A stretch of 64,000 nt of DNA from contig CM048753.1 of assembly GCA_026315105.1 (NCBI GenBank), forward strand, positions 70,611,547 through 70,675,546. The letters are read 5' to 3'. Positions 19,148 to 28,592 of the stretch are shown here, in pieces. Below the pieces are notes generated by a model. The model ran no database searches, was not told the DNA's origin, and worked only from the letters and a program-made list of their open reading frames with translations. This DNA is from Locusta migratoria (lineage: Eukaryota; Arthropoda; Insecta; Orthoptera; Acrididae). Position 1 is the first letter of the stretch; each line of letters begins with the position of its first letter. The position numbers and the translations under genes were made by a program.

Positions 19148-20373
19148 TGTACTAGATGACCCGGTGAATTTAATATCACTTACCTCTTAAAATAAACGAT
19201 ATTAATTTAAATCCAGTAGCTTTATAAAGGCATCATCAGATATTCCAAATATCGGCTCTATAGTGGGCGGAAAGAGTGGGCAAATCACGCACACATGTCC
19301 ACGATAATGTTCATGTCACATTCATGGAAGTTCAGAGAATGTTTAAACGGTGATAAAATGTGGAAAAACTTCATCGTAATCACATCAATGTTATTGATAT
19401 TTTAGAGAAAAATCTATTTCTTCTAAATGTTCCAATTTCGGGGATACTTTTCCAAATTTTTATTTCATAAGAACGTTACTCTTGCTTTGAACGTCAAATA
19501 TGGAACCTTTATCGCAATCAGACGAATTATATTGATATCCCATTGAAAAAAGCGCTTTCCGTTTGTCGCGAATTTTGCAAATTTTCCGGGTAACTTTCCC
19601 AAATTTTTATTTCATAAGAACGTTCATCTTTCGTTGAACGTCAAATAAAAATTTATCGCAATCGGATGAACGGTTCTCAACTTATAGTGTTAAGTACATT
19701 TAGAAACACATTGAAAAAGGGACTTGGTTCGAATTTTTCGAGTTTCCTTTTTAAGTGTCCCTATTTTTAATCTGTCCTTTTTTTTTACTGAAAACCTTCC
19801 CAAAAGCATAATGAACACAACCAAAAAATAATTACCCCTTTCCGTCGTTCGAATAGTCAGTTATAGTACTAAATTCATTCACAAATACGTTGAAAAACGC
19901 ACTTTCAGTGTTTCCCAAATTTTCCAATTTTCCGCTAGATTTTCCAAAAAAATTGTTTCATACAAACCTTGTCCTGTCAAGCCGTACTCAAGTGATGCTC
20001 TTGCAGCCATGTGCCAATTGAGTTTTATTCATAGAAAAAAAAATCGCTATCGGTTTTTACTAAATTTTACTACTTTCCAGGCGTCTTTTTCAAATTTTTA
20101 TTTGAAGCGAACCTTCCTCTTGCTTTCAACATGAAATGTACAACCTTTTATCGCAATTGGACGACCGGTCTTGATAGCTGACTGGAAAAAGTTGTTTCAG
20201 TTTTTCCCGGTTTTCCTCTTTTTCTGGGAAACGTTTCCATATTTTATCACCGTTTAAAGATTCCCTGGACTTAACAAGAATATTTCAAGACTAAAATGAA
20301 CCAAATCCGTTCAGTCGTTCTCGAGTTTTAACGAGACTAACGAACAGCAATTCATTTTCATATAGATAGATAA
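19148..20373 (-). mobile_element. Helitron-like element F, minus strand
   Basis: The minus strand begins TCTATCTATATGAAAATGAA, then TGCTGTTCGTTAGTCTCG, and ends CACCGGGTCATCTAG before T (at 19148-19165). The TC start and CTAG end without TIR or TSD fit Helitron rules. The interior holds diverged repeats of TTTTCCCAAATTTTTATTTC, about 130-200 bases apart. An inverted pair, GTTTAAACGGTGATAAAAT at 19341 and its complement at about 20236, marks an inner 920-base segment. Confidence 0.65.
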
Positions 20374-20627
20374 CGTTATTAAAAGGAGATTCGGACATAA
20401 ATGACTTACGTACTGACATATAAAATCGACCAAGGCAAGCTGGAGTAATCTTCCCATTCATAGTCACAATCATATGTCGGGAAAAAGTAAAAAAATCATA
20501 GTGTAACAGAAGCACTGAAGCTCTTGTAAAATGGACGAACAACACGTTTTATCTGGGTACGTGTAGAAACGATAATCACCATATTAATACTAGTAGCACA
20601 AAGAAATTACGTTACTTTTACTACTAA

Positions 20628-21990
20628 GGGCCGGTTCGTCCATCTCTCGTTAATCTTCTCGTTAGTAAACGAGAAGATGCCTTTAACATCCAGTTAAATG
20701 TGCTCGTTAAGTTCATTGCGTTTGTCATTGCCAGATACACCTCTCGTTTGCTAACCTGCAGAGAACGGAAGGTACGATGTATTTTGACTATGTTGGCAAT
20801 AGAAACAAATGAAAGTGCCGTCTGAATGAACAGCTGTTCGCCATATTTGACTATCAGGGAAGAGGTTAGCAGGCAGTTGTTATTTGGCGCTATGGCAAAC
20901 AAACATGAAAGAAGCTCGAATTTTACAAGAAGTTAGTGCGAGATTCTTGTGTCCTTAAAGGGAAATATAAGGACAAATTGGAATTAAAAAAAACCGACGG
21001 AAGGAAAACAAAGCGACGTTGTGGCAAATGAATGCAATGCTGCCCATGGAACATGTAGAACAGCAAAAGTGCTCAGGGCCTAGCACGATAACGTACTGCC
21101 AAATGCGTAGTATCTTAGAGCAAGCAATAACTTGCACATAGCCGAAAGTGCACTGTTTCTGTAGATCGAAGGAAGAAATCAGATTTTAGGCCTTACTGTA
21201 CAGTAGGTGCAACAAGCATAAGTAAATACTGAATTAATAAGCTTGCAGACATAAATAATGTATTCTGTTTTCTATTAAGACTGATAACTTACGTGTCTGT
21301 TGGACTCTTCAGATGGTCGTGGAGTTTTTCATGCAGCGTTTCCAAAGCGGTTTTTCGAAGACGAAATCGAGTAACAAATTCTGCATCATCCCAGCATTCA
21401 AAATGATTGGACTAACATAAATACGTCTAGGACGCCTTCTAGGGGTAATGACCTAGAGGTCCAAAATATTGACATCGTCGTAATTTTCAACCAAATTTCT
21501 TATTCCAGCCATTTTCATCATACCGATTCTCACTTAACTAGCCGTTACCCGTAAGTTTTTATTTTGATTTCGCAACAATAATTTTAAGGTTATGTTGCAT
21601 ATCTGCAAAATATCAAACTCATCTGCTAGCTACTGCCATGGATGGGGCGAGAAATATGACGATAAAATGTTCCAATAAAGCTGCTTCCCACACTAGTTTT
21701 GCAGAAATGTAGTGCTTCTGTTATTTTGTTCGAAAAATCGGTGTTTATCACGAGAATAGGCTATACTGCGGTATTTTAGCGCTTTGGAATCGCTGCCATT
21801 TTGATACAGATTCTCACTTAACTGGTCGTTAGCTGTGTAACGAGCAGAATTCTACTCGTTAACGTAACGGCCAGTTTGAGGTCTTTTAACGTCAGGTTAA
21901 CTAATAACGAATCATTGAAAAACGCAATTCTCTGTTAACGACAAGTACAAATCTTAACTGGAACTTAACGAGACATTGAGAAACCGGCCC
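20628..21990 (-). mobile_element. PIF/Harbinger element, TIR GGGCCGGTT, TSD TAA
   Basis: Terminal inverted repeats GGGCCGGTTCGTCCATCTCT and AGAAACCGGCCC with TAA on both outer sides (20625-20627 and 21991-21993). The three-base TWA duplication and GGGCCGGT ends are the PIF/Harbinger hallmark. Subterminal CGTTAAC/GTTAACG motifs are clustered at both ends. An interior repeat (ATTCTCACTTAACTAGCCGT near 21528 and near 21808) is also present. A HARBI1-like remnant lies on the minus strand. Confidence 0.85.
21290..21460 (-). pseudogene. HARBI1-like nuclease N-terminal remnant
   Basis: The minus strand reads PRRRPRRIYVSPIILN and, after a one-base frame change, FECWDDAEFVTRFRLRKTA then LETLHEKLHDHL. 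An arginine-rich lead followed by D-x-EF-x-x-RFRL-x-K is characteristic of the HARBI1 N-terminal region. The DDE catalytic domain is absent, so the element is non-autonomous. Confidence 0.7.
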
Positions 21991-21993
21991 TAA

Positions 21994-22415
21994 ATGGGTA
22001 ACATGAATACTGGGAGTTGTTTTATTATTTAAAATCAACGCTTGATTTCGTGTGTAATTGAGAAAAACTGTTCCTGGTAATGTCTCAAGTCAATGTCAGA
22101 TGTTGGTTTCAAAACGCAACACTGCAGAGGTAGAGACAAGCGTAGTTTATGTCATCTTTGGCCTGTGGAAGCACCGATGGAAGGTTCGAAGTGTTTTCTA
22201 ACGGCGAGATTAAAAATCGCGGAAATTTCCAAGAAATGCCGCACACCAATATCGTAGTTTCTACGCGAACGAAAGATATCGAAACAATCGCCTCGCGATA
22301 CATCGAAAAGAGAGACGACAGAAGACGAACGCCTGCTGAAACAAATCACGAACGAGATATTGTAGCGCTACTATTGAATGGAGAAAAATAAGAGCCAATT
22401 AGTTGCACTGAAAAG
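21994..22415. other. Unassigned
   Basis: Sequence between the Harbinger element and a small foldback. The open stretch 22149-22391 (plus) and overlapping minus frames have no recognisable motif. Confidence 0.5.
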
Positions 22416-22424
22416 GTTTTATGG

Positions 22425-22548
22425 AACCTTGACCCAGGTTTCGACAAAATTAATTTTGCCTCTTTCAGAAGGTGTCACACTCGTCAAGTGACAGAAATCT
22501 TTCTGAAGGAGGAGAAATTAATTTCGTCAAGGTATAACGAAATCAATT
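22425..22548. repeat. Small foldback element
   Basis: CTTGACCCAGGTTTCGACAA, AAATTAATTTTGCCTC and TTTCAGAAGGTGTCAC pair with a downstream complement ending AATTAATTTCGTCAAGGT. Arms are about 50 bases around a short loop. It is a MITE-like hairpin without clear TSD. Confidence 0.7.
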
Positions 22549-22737
22549 CAATTCATTGGTTAGCTATTACTTTCTTCCTACAACCTCATTTTACCGTTGC
22601 TGAAGTCCACCCCTTATAAGATTTTGTAACAGCAGTTTCATTTACTTAAGAGTTTTACTGTAGAAAAGAATATCACTTATTGTATATGCTTGATATTTTT
22701 CAAAGCAAGGAGTCGATCTAAATTGTTATTACGAAAT

Positions 22738-23036
22738 ATATATGCCAAGATCGCTTGTTCAGTATTTTAGTTCAGATAATCAGTTTCGACACACATAGTT
22801 GTCATCCTCAGATCTCTGCGTCTTAATACTATCACCTCTCCATACATTTTTTTACGACTGTACAGTTCAATCGTGTTACAATTTATAAGAATTTGCGTCT
22901 GATCGTGATATCCACATCCTCATATAAACTAGATTTATGGGAAGTGATATTTCTTAAACTGTACGTATCTGAAGATGGCAACTGAGTTTGTCGAAATACT
23001 GAACAAGCATCTTGGCATTTATGTGTTTCTCAACGA
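22738..23036. repeat. Inverted pair of hammerhead-like repeat ends
   Basis: The left arm (22738-22820) and right arm (22966-23036) are imperfect reverse complements sharing GCCAAGATCGCTTGTTCAGT. Each carries the CTGANGA-stem-GAAA motif pointing outward: minus at 22818-22785, CTGAGGA; plus at 22974-23008, CTGAAGA with a GGCAA/TTGTC stem. The 145-base centre is unassigned. Confidence 0.65.
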
Positions 23037-23186
23037 TTATCACATGACTTACTCATCGAGCAATGAACCATATGTAGTGTGACCAATGGAAACCATTTGT
23101 TTATCACGCTATCATGGACTATTGTCATCCAGTTTAGGAAAACTGGTACAGTTTCAGAGGTAGGAGATTTGTAAGATTTCCTGAAT

Positions 23187-23790
23187 ATGATGAATTGCTG
23201 TTCGTTAGTCTCGCTAAGCCACGGTGGAGTAGCCGAGCGGTCTAAAGCGTCTCGCTGCGGAGCGCGCGATTGCTCGGCGTGGAGGTTCGAGTGTGGTGTT
23301 TCCATAGATTAGTTTACCTAGGTTTAAGTAGTTTGTAAGATACGGACTGATGACCACGCCGTTTGGTCCCATAGATTTACAAACATTTGAACTTTTGAGT
23401 CTCCCTAAAACCCGACAACGTCTGAACCGATATAGCTAATTTTAGTCTTGCAATATTCGTATATGTCCAGGAAAGGTTTAAACGGTGATAAAATATGGAA
23501 AAGTTTTTCGGAAAAGAGGGAAATCGGGAAAAACTGAAACATCTTTTTCCAGTGAGCTATCAATATCGATCGTCAACTGCGATAAAATTTTGTACATTTC
23601 ATGTTGAAAGCAAGAGGAAGGTTCGGATCAAACAAAAATTTGGAAAAGCGATTTTTTTCTATGAAGAAAAATCAGTTGCCACATGGTTGTAAGAGCATCA
23701 CTTGAGTAGGGCTTGACAGTACAAGGTTTGTATGAAATATTTTGGAAAATCTACCGGACAATTTGACACAAACTTCTGTCTTATATGGAA
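23187..23790 (+). mobile_element. Helitron-like element F, 5' part, copy 2, split by SINE
   Basis: GAATTGCTGTTCGTTAGTCT at 23188 and TTTAAACGGTGATAAAATAT at 23479 onward match, inverted, the 5' part of element F at 19.1-20.4 kb. The copy is cut at about 23790, before the 3' terminus. Confidence 0.7.
23218..23396 (+). mobile_element. SINE-1 variant in Helitron-like F, TSD 11 bp
   Basis: Head GCCACGGTGGAGTAGCCGAG, GGTTCGAGTGTGG (diverged B box), body GGACTGATGACCACGCCGTT and tail TTTACAAACATTTGAAC. Flanked by AGTCTCGCTAA (23207-23217) and AGTCTCCCTAA (about 23399-23409, one mismatch). A distinct subfamily from most SINE-1 copies here, and also seen at 55990-56135. Confidence 0.85.
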
Positions 23791-23835
23791 AAGTAGTCGA
23801 ACGAGAAAACAATCTCATTTATTAATTCTATTCAT

Positions 23836-24165
23836 CTACATCCTGAGTTGTGGGACGTAGAATGCAATACATATACAGACAGGAATGTGAAAAAAGATAG
23901 TTGGCAGGCAGTTGCTGACGAATTTGGCATTGCAGTTCAGACTTCTATACGAGTCTCCAGTAGCTAAAAATCGAAGTGTGATCGCAAGTCGTGTTGTTAC
24001 TCTCATGTTTGTATTGGATTTAGATATCTTCGGACCAATTAATAGTGTGAGATATTCCAAATCGTTTTTAAACATACGAGTAAAGTTGTGGAACAGGTAC
24101 GTATCTAGCATTAACTCACGAGTTAAATTTCCTGAATTACTCCGCCTACTCAAAAAAGGACGCAT
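23836..24165 (-). pseudogene. HARBI1-like (PIF/Harbinger) transposase fragment
   Basis: A 109-codon open frame reads FHNFTRMFKNDLEYLTLLIG, then PKISKSNTNMRVTTRLAITL, then RFLATGDSYRSLNCNAKF. This is the helix region preceding the nuclease in HARBI1-family (DDE_Tnp_4) transposases, with the signature LRFLATGDSY. The last 30 residues are out of register with the family, and no DDE residues follow. It belongs to a different lineage from the remnant at 21.3 kb. Confidence 0.8.
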
Positions 24166-24476
24166 CTACAGAGTCCGATTTCTCTGTTTTTTTGTTTTTG
24201 TTTTGTTTTTTTTGTTTTGTTTCGAATAGCATTAACACTTGTTTCAAGTAAAAGTAGGAGAGCCGCACTCACTTCTATAACGTCGCACTCATCCATTTTG
24301 TATGGAATTGTGTAGCCTCTGCCGAAATTAGTTGCCGCAAACATTGCTGAGCAATAGATGCCGATGTGTTGTCACTTGTGTTGCTGCAGTACATGTGGCT
24401 GCAATGTTGCCCGACAACATTTCCGGGATATATTGTCGACAATATGCAATTTTCATTGCCCACCTAAACGTACCTT

Positions 24477-24500
24477 AACAAACACACACACACACACAAA
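24477..24500 (+). repeat. (CA)n microsatellite
   Basis: ACACACACACACACAC run inside otherwise unassigned sequence between the Harbinger fragment and a retroelement-like tail. Confidence 0.8.
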
Positions 24501-24509
24501 GATACCTTC

Positions 24510-24885
24510 AACACACTTTCAACGGAATAGTTGTATTTCAAATAAGCTGAGAAGGTTGGCAACACTACAAAACAAACTACAGTGGACACAGTTACGGATG
24601 GAGATGACAGTAGAACCAGAAAAATGCAAAGTTTTTCAGAAAACAGTGGAACCTTCAGACCTGGTTGCCGAAAAGAGCCTAATATGGAGTAGCAAGTGCT
24701 GTAAGTACACATTTTATAGCAAACAACGAGCTGTTTTGAATCACAAACGAAATGTTTTGTACATATGTAAGAAACCTAACAGAAACATGTCAATATTTCA
24801 GAACACGCACTGATGATGCTTTGTGACAACGGGGAAACGCGTATGGGTGAATTATAAAAATAAAAACCCTTCATTTGCAGTAGCA
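24510..24885 (+). repeat. Unclassified retroelement-like 3' end
   Basis: An open plus frame to 24813 (GNSCISNKLRRLATLQNKLQ onward, no recognised domain) is followed by CTGATGATGCTTTGTGACAA then GGGGAAACGCGTATGG and an ATAAAAATAAAAACCC tail. The CTGANGA...GAAACGCG arrangement before an A-rich tail recalls Penelope-like element termini. Confidence 0.4.
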
Positions 24886-25000
24886 AAAGGCGTTTTCTTG
24901 AATGAGATTACAGTGAAATACACAGTATTCAGCTGCTACTCAAATGGCCACTAGAATCAACATTCCACAAGAGTGACACATGATTTCCACTACACCGCGA

Positions 25001-25091
25001 TGAAGTGGCCGAGTGTTCTAAGACGCCTTGCTGCGAAGCATGTGGTGGCTCGCAGTCGGAGGTTCGAGTTCTCTCTCGGTCATCCGTGTGT

Positions 25092-25130
<39 letters not shown>

Positions 25131-25216
25131 GTCCTTCGTATAGTAGATCGTACGCCTGGGGCGTTATCACCATAGCAGTTGGGTTCAGTAGGTTTACAGA
25201 GATTTGACATTTGATA
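25001..25216 (+). mobile_element. SINE-1-like, diverged, with (GT)n expansion
   Basis: GCGATGAAGTGGCCGAGTGT as A box region, GGAGGTTCGAGTTCTC as B box, then a GT run (25081-25128) where other copies have GTGTGTTTGTCCTTAG, then TCCTTCGTATAGTAG and a tail GTTTACAGAGATTTGACA. Old copy. Confidence 0.65.
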
Positions 25217-25252
25217 AGCTTCCGCTACAATCGTACAGAGTAGCAAAGAAGC

Positions 25253-25255
<3 letters not shown>

Positions 25256-25302
<47 letters not shown>
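25256..25302 (+). repeat. Poly(A) tract
   Basis: Long A homopolymer directly after a SINE-1-like tail. It produces artefactual poly-Phe/Lys frames. Confidence 0.9.
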
Positions 25303-25303
<1 letters not shown>

Positions 25304-25459
25304 ACAGAAATGAAACAATGTAAGCTATAAACAATGTATTCGCAATTGCGAATATCAATCGCCATAAACTGTTTACTGAAAATCTGTGATTTCCACACAT
25401 CACTGTTTCTGCTCGTACATTTCGTTATGTGATTCCAGCATAGGTAGACACGTTTATTC

Positions 25460-25697
25460 AAATGTCGGAATTTGATGCTGAGTGTAGAACAACGATCTTC
25501 CGGCCGCCTACTTACATTTCGCGTAATGATCACAAGGACAAGATAAGACAAATTAGGACACGTACGGAGGCATAGAGGCATTCTTTTTTTCCTCTTTCTA
25601 TTTGCGAATGGGACAGGAAAGGAAATGCCTAGTAGTGGTACAGTGTACCCACCACCACGCAACTTACGGTGGATTGCGGAGTATGTATGTATGTAGT
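25460..25697 (+). mobile_element. LINE-A 3' end, upstream copy of a tandem pair
   Basis: Matches the last 230 bases of the following element: GAATTTGATGCTGAGTGTAG, ATTTCGCGTAATGATCACAA, GGAAAGGAAATGCCTAGTAG and the end TTGCGGAGTATGTATGTATG. The next copy starts at this tail. Confidence 0.85.
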
Positions 25698-27291
25698 TGA
25701 TCATTCCGGGGCAGTAATAGAAGAAAACAAACGGAAAGCTGAAGTTCTAAATTTAGCCTTCAAGAAATCTTTCACGCAGGAGGACCGCACAAATGTACCA
25801 TCATTTGATCAACGTACTAATTCCGAAATGGGGGACATAGCAATAGGTATTTCCGGTGTAGAGAAGCAGCTGAGAGAGCTAAATACGAAAAAGTCTGCTG
25901 GTCCGGATGGAATACCAGTTCGGTTTTACAAAGACTATTCTGCGGCATTGGCCCCCTACTTAGCTTGCATTTATAGCGAATCTTTAATTCAGCGCAAAGT
26001 TCCTAGTGATTGGAAAAAAGCGCAGGTGACTCCCGTGTATAAGAAAGGAAAGAGAACTGACCCATACAATTACAGGCCAATATCGTTGACATCGGTTTCA
26101 TGTAGAATTTTGGAGCATATTCTCAGTTCGAATATAGTAAATTTCCTTGAAACGGAAAAGCTTCTTTCCATGAATCAGCACGGGTTTAGGAAACATCGTT
26201 CATGCGAAACTCAGCTTGCCCTTTTCTCACATGACATCTTGCGAGCCATGGACGAAGGGCAACAGGCGGATTGTGTTTTTCTCGACTTCAAAAAGGCGTT
26301 CGACACGGTGCCACAATGCAGACTGCTAACGAAGATACGAGCTTATGGAATAGGTTCACAGATTTGTGACTGGCTGGAAGACTTCCTAAGTAATAGAACA
26401 CAGTACGTTGTTCTCGACGGCGAGTGCTCATCAGAGACGAGTGTATCGTCAGGCGTGCCCCAGGGGAGTGTGATAGGACCGCTATTATTTTCTATCTATA
26501 TAAATGATCTGATGGACAGAGTAAGTTGTAATTTGCGGCTGTTTGCTGATGATGCTGTGGTGTATGGGAGGGTGTCGTCTGTAACTGACTGTAATAGCAT
26601 ACAGGTTGACTTAGACAAAATTTCTAGTTGGTGCGAAGAATGGCAGCTAGCTCTCAATGTAGAAAAATGTAAGGTGATGCGCATGAGTAGAAAAAACAAT
26701 ACTATAATGTTCGAATACAGCATCAGTAGTGAGCTTCTTGATGCGGTCGCGTCTTTCAAATATCTAGGCGTAACATTGCAGAGCGATATGAAATGGAACG
26801 AGCATGTAAGGACAGTTGTGAGTAAGGCAGACAGCCGACTTCGGTTTATTGGGAGAATTTTGGGAAGATGTACTTCACCTGTAAAGGAGACCGCGTATAA
26901 AACGCTTGTACGACCACGTCTTGAGTATTGCTCAAGTATTTGGGACCCGCAGCAGATCGGTTTGAAGGAAGACATAGAGGCGGTTCAGAGGCGAGCAGCT
27001 AGATTTGTTACCGGTAGGTTCGACCAATGCGCGAGTGTCACGGAAATGCTCCGGCAACTCAATTGGGGATCGCTGGAAGAAAGACGACGTTCCTTTCGTG
27101 AATTTCTGTTAAGTAAATTTAGAGGGCCGGAATTTGAAGCTGAGTGTAGTACGATCTTGCTGCCGCCTACTTACATTTCGTGTAAAGATCACAAAGACAA
27201 GATAAGAGAAATTAGGGCTCGTACGGAGGCATATAGGCATTCTTTTTCTCCTCGTTCAATTTTGGAGTGGAATAGGAAAGGAAATGCCTAG
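25669..27291 (+). CDS. LINE-A reverse transcriptase, 5'-truncated open frame
   Basis: Non-LTR RT domain with a continuous open frame; the first 10 codons belong to the preceding copy's tail, so the real element sequence starts near 25698 and the start codon is not native. RT motifs in order: AGPDGIP (residues 77-83), NYRPISLTS (134-142), FLDFKKAFDTV (204-214, catalytic Asp206), GVPQGSVIGPLLF (262-274) and LFADDAVVY (291-299, Asp294-295). The C-terminal block RRAARFVTGRF is LINE-A specific. The endonuclease and ORF1 are missing. The intact RT frame suggests a fairly young insertion. CR1/Jockey-type by motif; I cannot fix the clade. Confidence 0.9.
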   Translation: MDCGVCMYVVDHSGAVIEENKRKAEVLNLAFKKSFTQEDRTNVPSFDQRTNSEMGDIAIGISGVEKQLRELNTKKSAGPDGIPVRFYKDYSAALAPYLACIYSESLIQRKVPSDWKKAQVTPVYKKGKRTDPYNYRPISLTSVSCRILEHILSSNIVNFLETEKLLSMNQHGFRKHRSCETQLALFSHDILRAMDEGQQADCVFLDFKKAFDTVPQCRLLTKIRAYGIGSQICDWLEDFLSNRTQYVVLDGECSSETSVSSGVPQGSVIGPLLFSIYINDLMDRVSCNLRLFADDAVVYGRVSSVTDCNSIQVDLDKISSWCEEWQLALNVEKCKVMRMSRKNNTIMFEYSISSELLDAVASFKYLGVTLQSDMKWNEHVRTVVSKADSRLRFIGRILGRCTSPVKETAYKTLVRPRLEYCSSIWDPQQIGLKEDIEAVQRRAARFVTGRFDQCASVTEMLRQLNWGSLEERRRSFREFLLSKFRGPEFEAECSTILLPPTYISCKDHKDKIREIRARTEAYRHSFSPRSILEWNRKGNA

Positions 27292-27372
27292 TAGTGGTAC
27301 GGTGTACCCTCCGCCACGCACCTTACGGTGAATTGCGGAGTATGTATGTAGATGTAGATGTAGATGTAGAAA
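27292..27372 (+). repeat. LINE-A 3' untranslated end and GATGTA tail
   Basis: GTGTACCCTCCGCCACGCAC then ATGTATGTAGATGTAGATGT. The hexamer tail matches that at 16568-16592 and replaces poly(A) in this family. Confidence 0.9.
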
Positions 27373-27379
27373 TTGTAAC

Positions 27380-27535
27380 GATGATACATAAGAAAATAAA
27401 AAACACAAGAGAGCAAAGTATTTTCTCCTGTACAGATTCGTTTATTCAATTTTCATTGAAATTTCGAGCTGTGAAAATGGGACCGCAAAGTATCACTTTT
27501 AGTGTTACTACCGTAACCTAAAGTGGGACAAAACA
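27380..27535 (+). repeat. Repeat D fragment
   Basis: ATAAAAAACACAAGAGAGCA, TTCGTTTATTCAATTTTCAT and the terminal hairpin TCACTTTTAGTGTTACTACC then CCTAAAGTGGGAC. Orientation is opposite to copy 1. Confidence 0.65.
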
Positions 27536-27584
27536 AATTTGAAACTAGGATGTGAGTATTATGAGTGTATTCTGTATTCAAATT

Positions 27585-27705
27585 CTCTCGCAAATGTAAT
27601 TACCCTTTAACAGCATGAACAGCAGAAAAGTAGTAAGGGATATTTTTTTTTCCTTTCTTCATTATGCTGGGGATGTCAGCGAGGAAAAGTTTTGTAAAAA
27701 CTCGA
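27585..27705 (+). repeat. Repeat E fragment
   Basis: CAGCAGAAAAGTAGTAAGGG and GGGGATGTCAGCGAGGAAAA match the middle of repeat E. The remainder of 27705-28185 is unassigned. Confidence 0.55.
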
Positions 27706-28184
27706 AATGCGTTGCGAGTCTCTAAAGGTGGATAAATAAACTCTTGTTACTCACGAGTTGCATTACAGGGCAGTTTTGTGTGACTCATTGTTTCCTACGT
27801 GTTACATCAGGTTCCAATTTTTTTCAAAATTGTTGTATTGCTTTTGAATCACCCTGGATGTCTGCGACAGTAAAATCGTTCTCTAATCAGCTGCACACTG
27901 TTTCACCGAAAGAGCCCCCAAGGATTCCATTTCTAGTTTATAAAGTTTCTGCGTAAAACTCACTTATTGATCGGACCTTACGGTAACAAATCTGGCACCA
28001 GGATTTTGAATGGCTTCGAAGTCTTCCATTAATCCGACCAGGTGCGGATACAGTTACTCACGAATGGGGCCCAGTAGCATAGCACGCGAGTTCCTTTAGG
28101 GGTGAACTTTCCTGAAACTGTCCCAATAAATTGTGGAAGCCAATTCGTCTTCTCTATTACCAATTTGCTCATTCTATTACACTA

Positions 28185-28388
28185 CTAGTCATTAAAATTG
28201 CTACACCAAGAAGAAATGCTGATGATAAAGGAGTATTCATTGGACAAATATACTATAACTGACATGTGATTACATTTTCACACAATTTGGGTGCATAGAT
28301 CCTCAGAAATCAGTACCCAGAACAACCACATCTGGCCGTAATAACGGCCTTGATACGCTTGGGCTTTGAGTCAGACAGAGCTTGGATG
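28185..28388 (-). mobile_element. Tc1-like transposon 3' end
   Basis: The terminus ACTAGTCATTAAAATTGCTA then CACCAAGAAG matches a Tc1-like TIR I recall from locusts. The minus strand codes the transposase C-terminus SKPKRIKAVITARCGCSGY with its stop at about 28316-28318. The rest of the element is absent, replaced at about 28388 by a LINE-B fragment. Confidence 0.75.
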
Positions 28389-28592
28389 GCAAGTCATTAA
28401 TATATATTAAGAACAGCAAAGGGCCCAAGACTGAACCTTGTGGCACCCCATTTCCGATTGTTCCCTAGTTTGAGGAATCAGCTGTTTTTTTAATATTATA
28501 TGAATCACTTATGTCAACTTTCTGCACTCTTCCTGTTAGATATGATTTAAACAATTTTTACACTTTCCTATTAATACCACAATGTTGTTGTT
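28384..28592 (-). mobile_element. LINE-B RT fragment
   Basis: Minus strand gives GVPQGSVLGPLLFLIYINDL at 28447-28388 and upstream KVDISDSYNIKKTADSSN. It has one internal stop. It ends abruptly at the RTE-like element. Confidence 0.8.

Noticed and set aside
23220..23310. A tRNA-Ser or tRNA-Leu gene
   Set aside because: The head continues into the SINE-1 body and tail and is flanked by a target duplication.
24929..25704. Poly-Phe frames on the minus strand
   Set aside because: Produced by the A homopolymer at 25256-25302 and the GT microsatellite.
25669..27291. A host gene for a 540-residue protein
   Set aside because: All motifs are non-LTR reverse transcriptase, and the first codons come from the tail of the preceding LINE copy.
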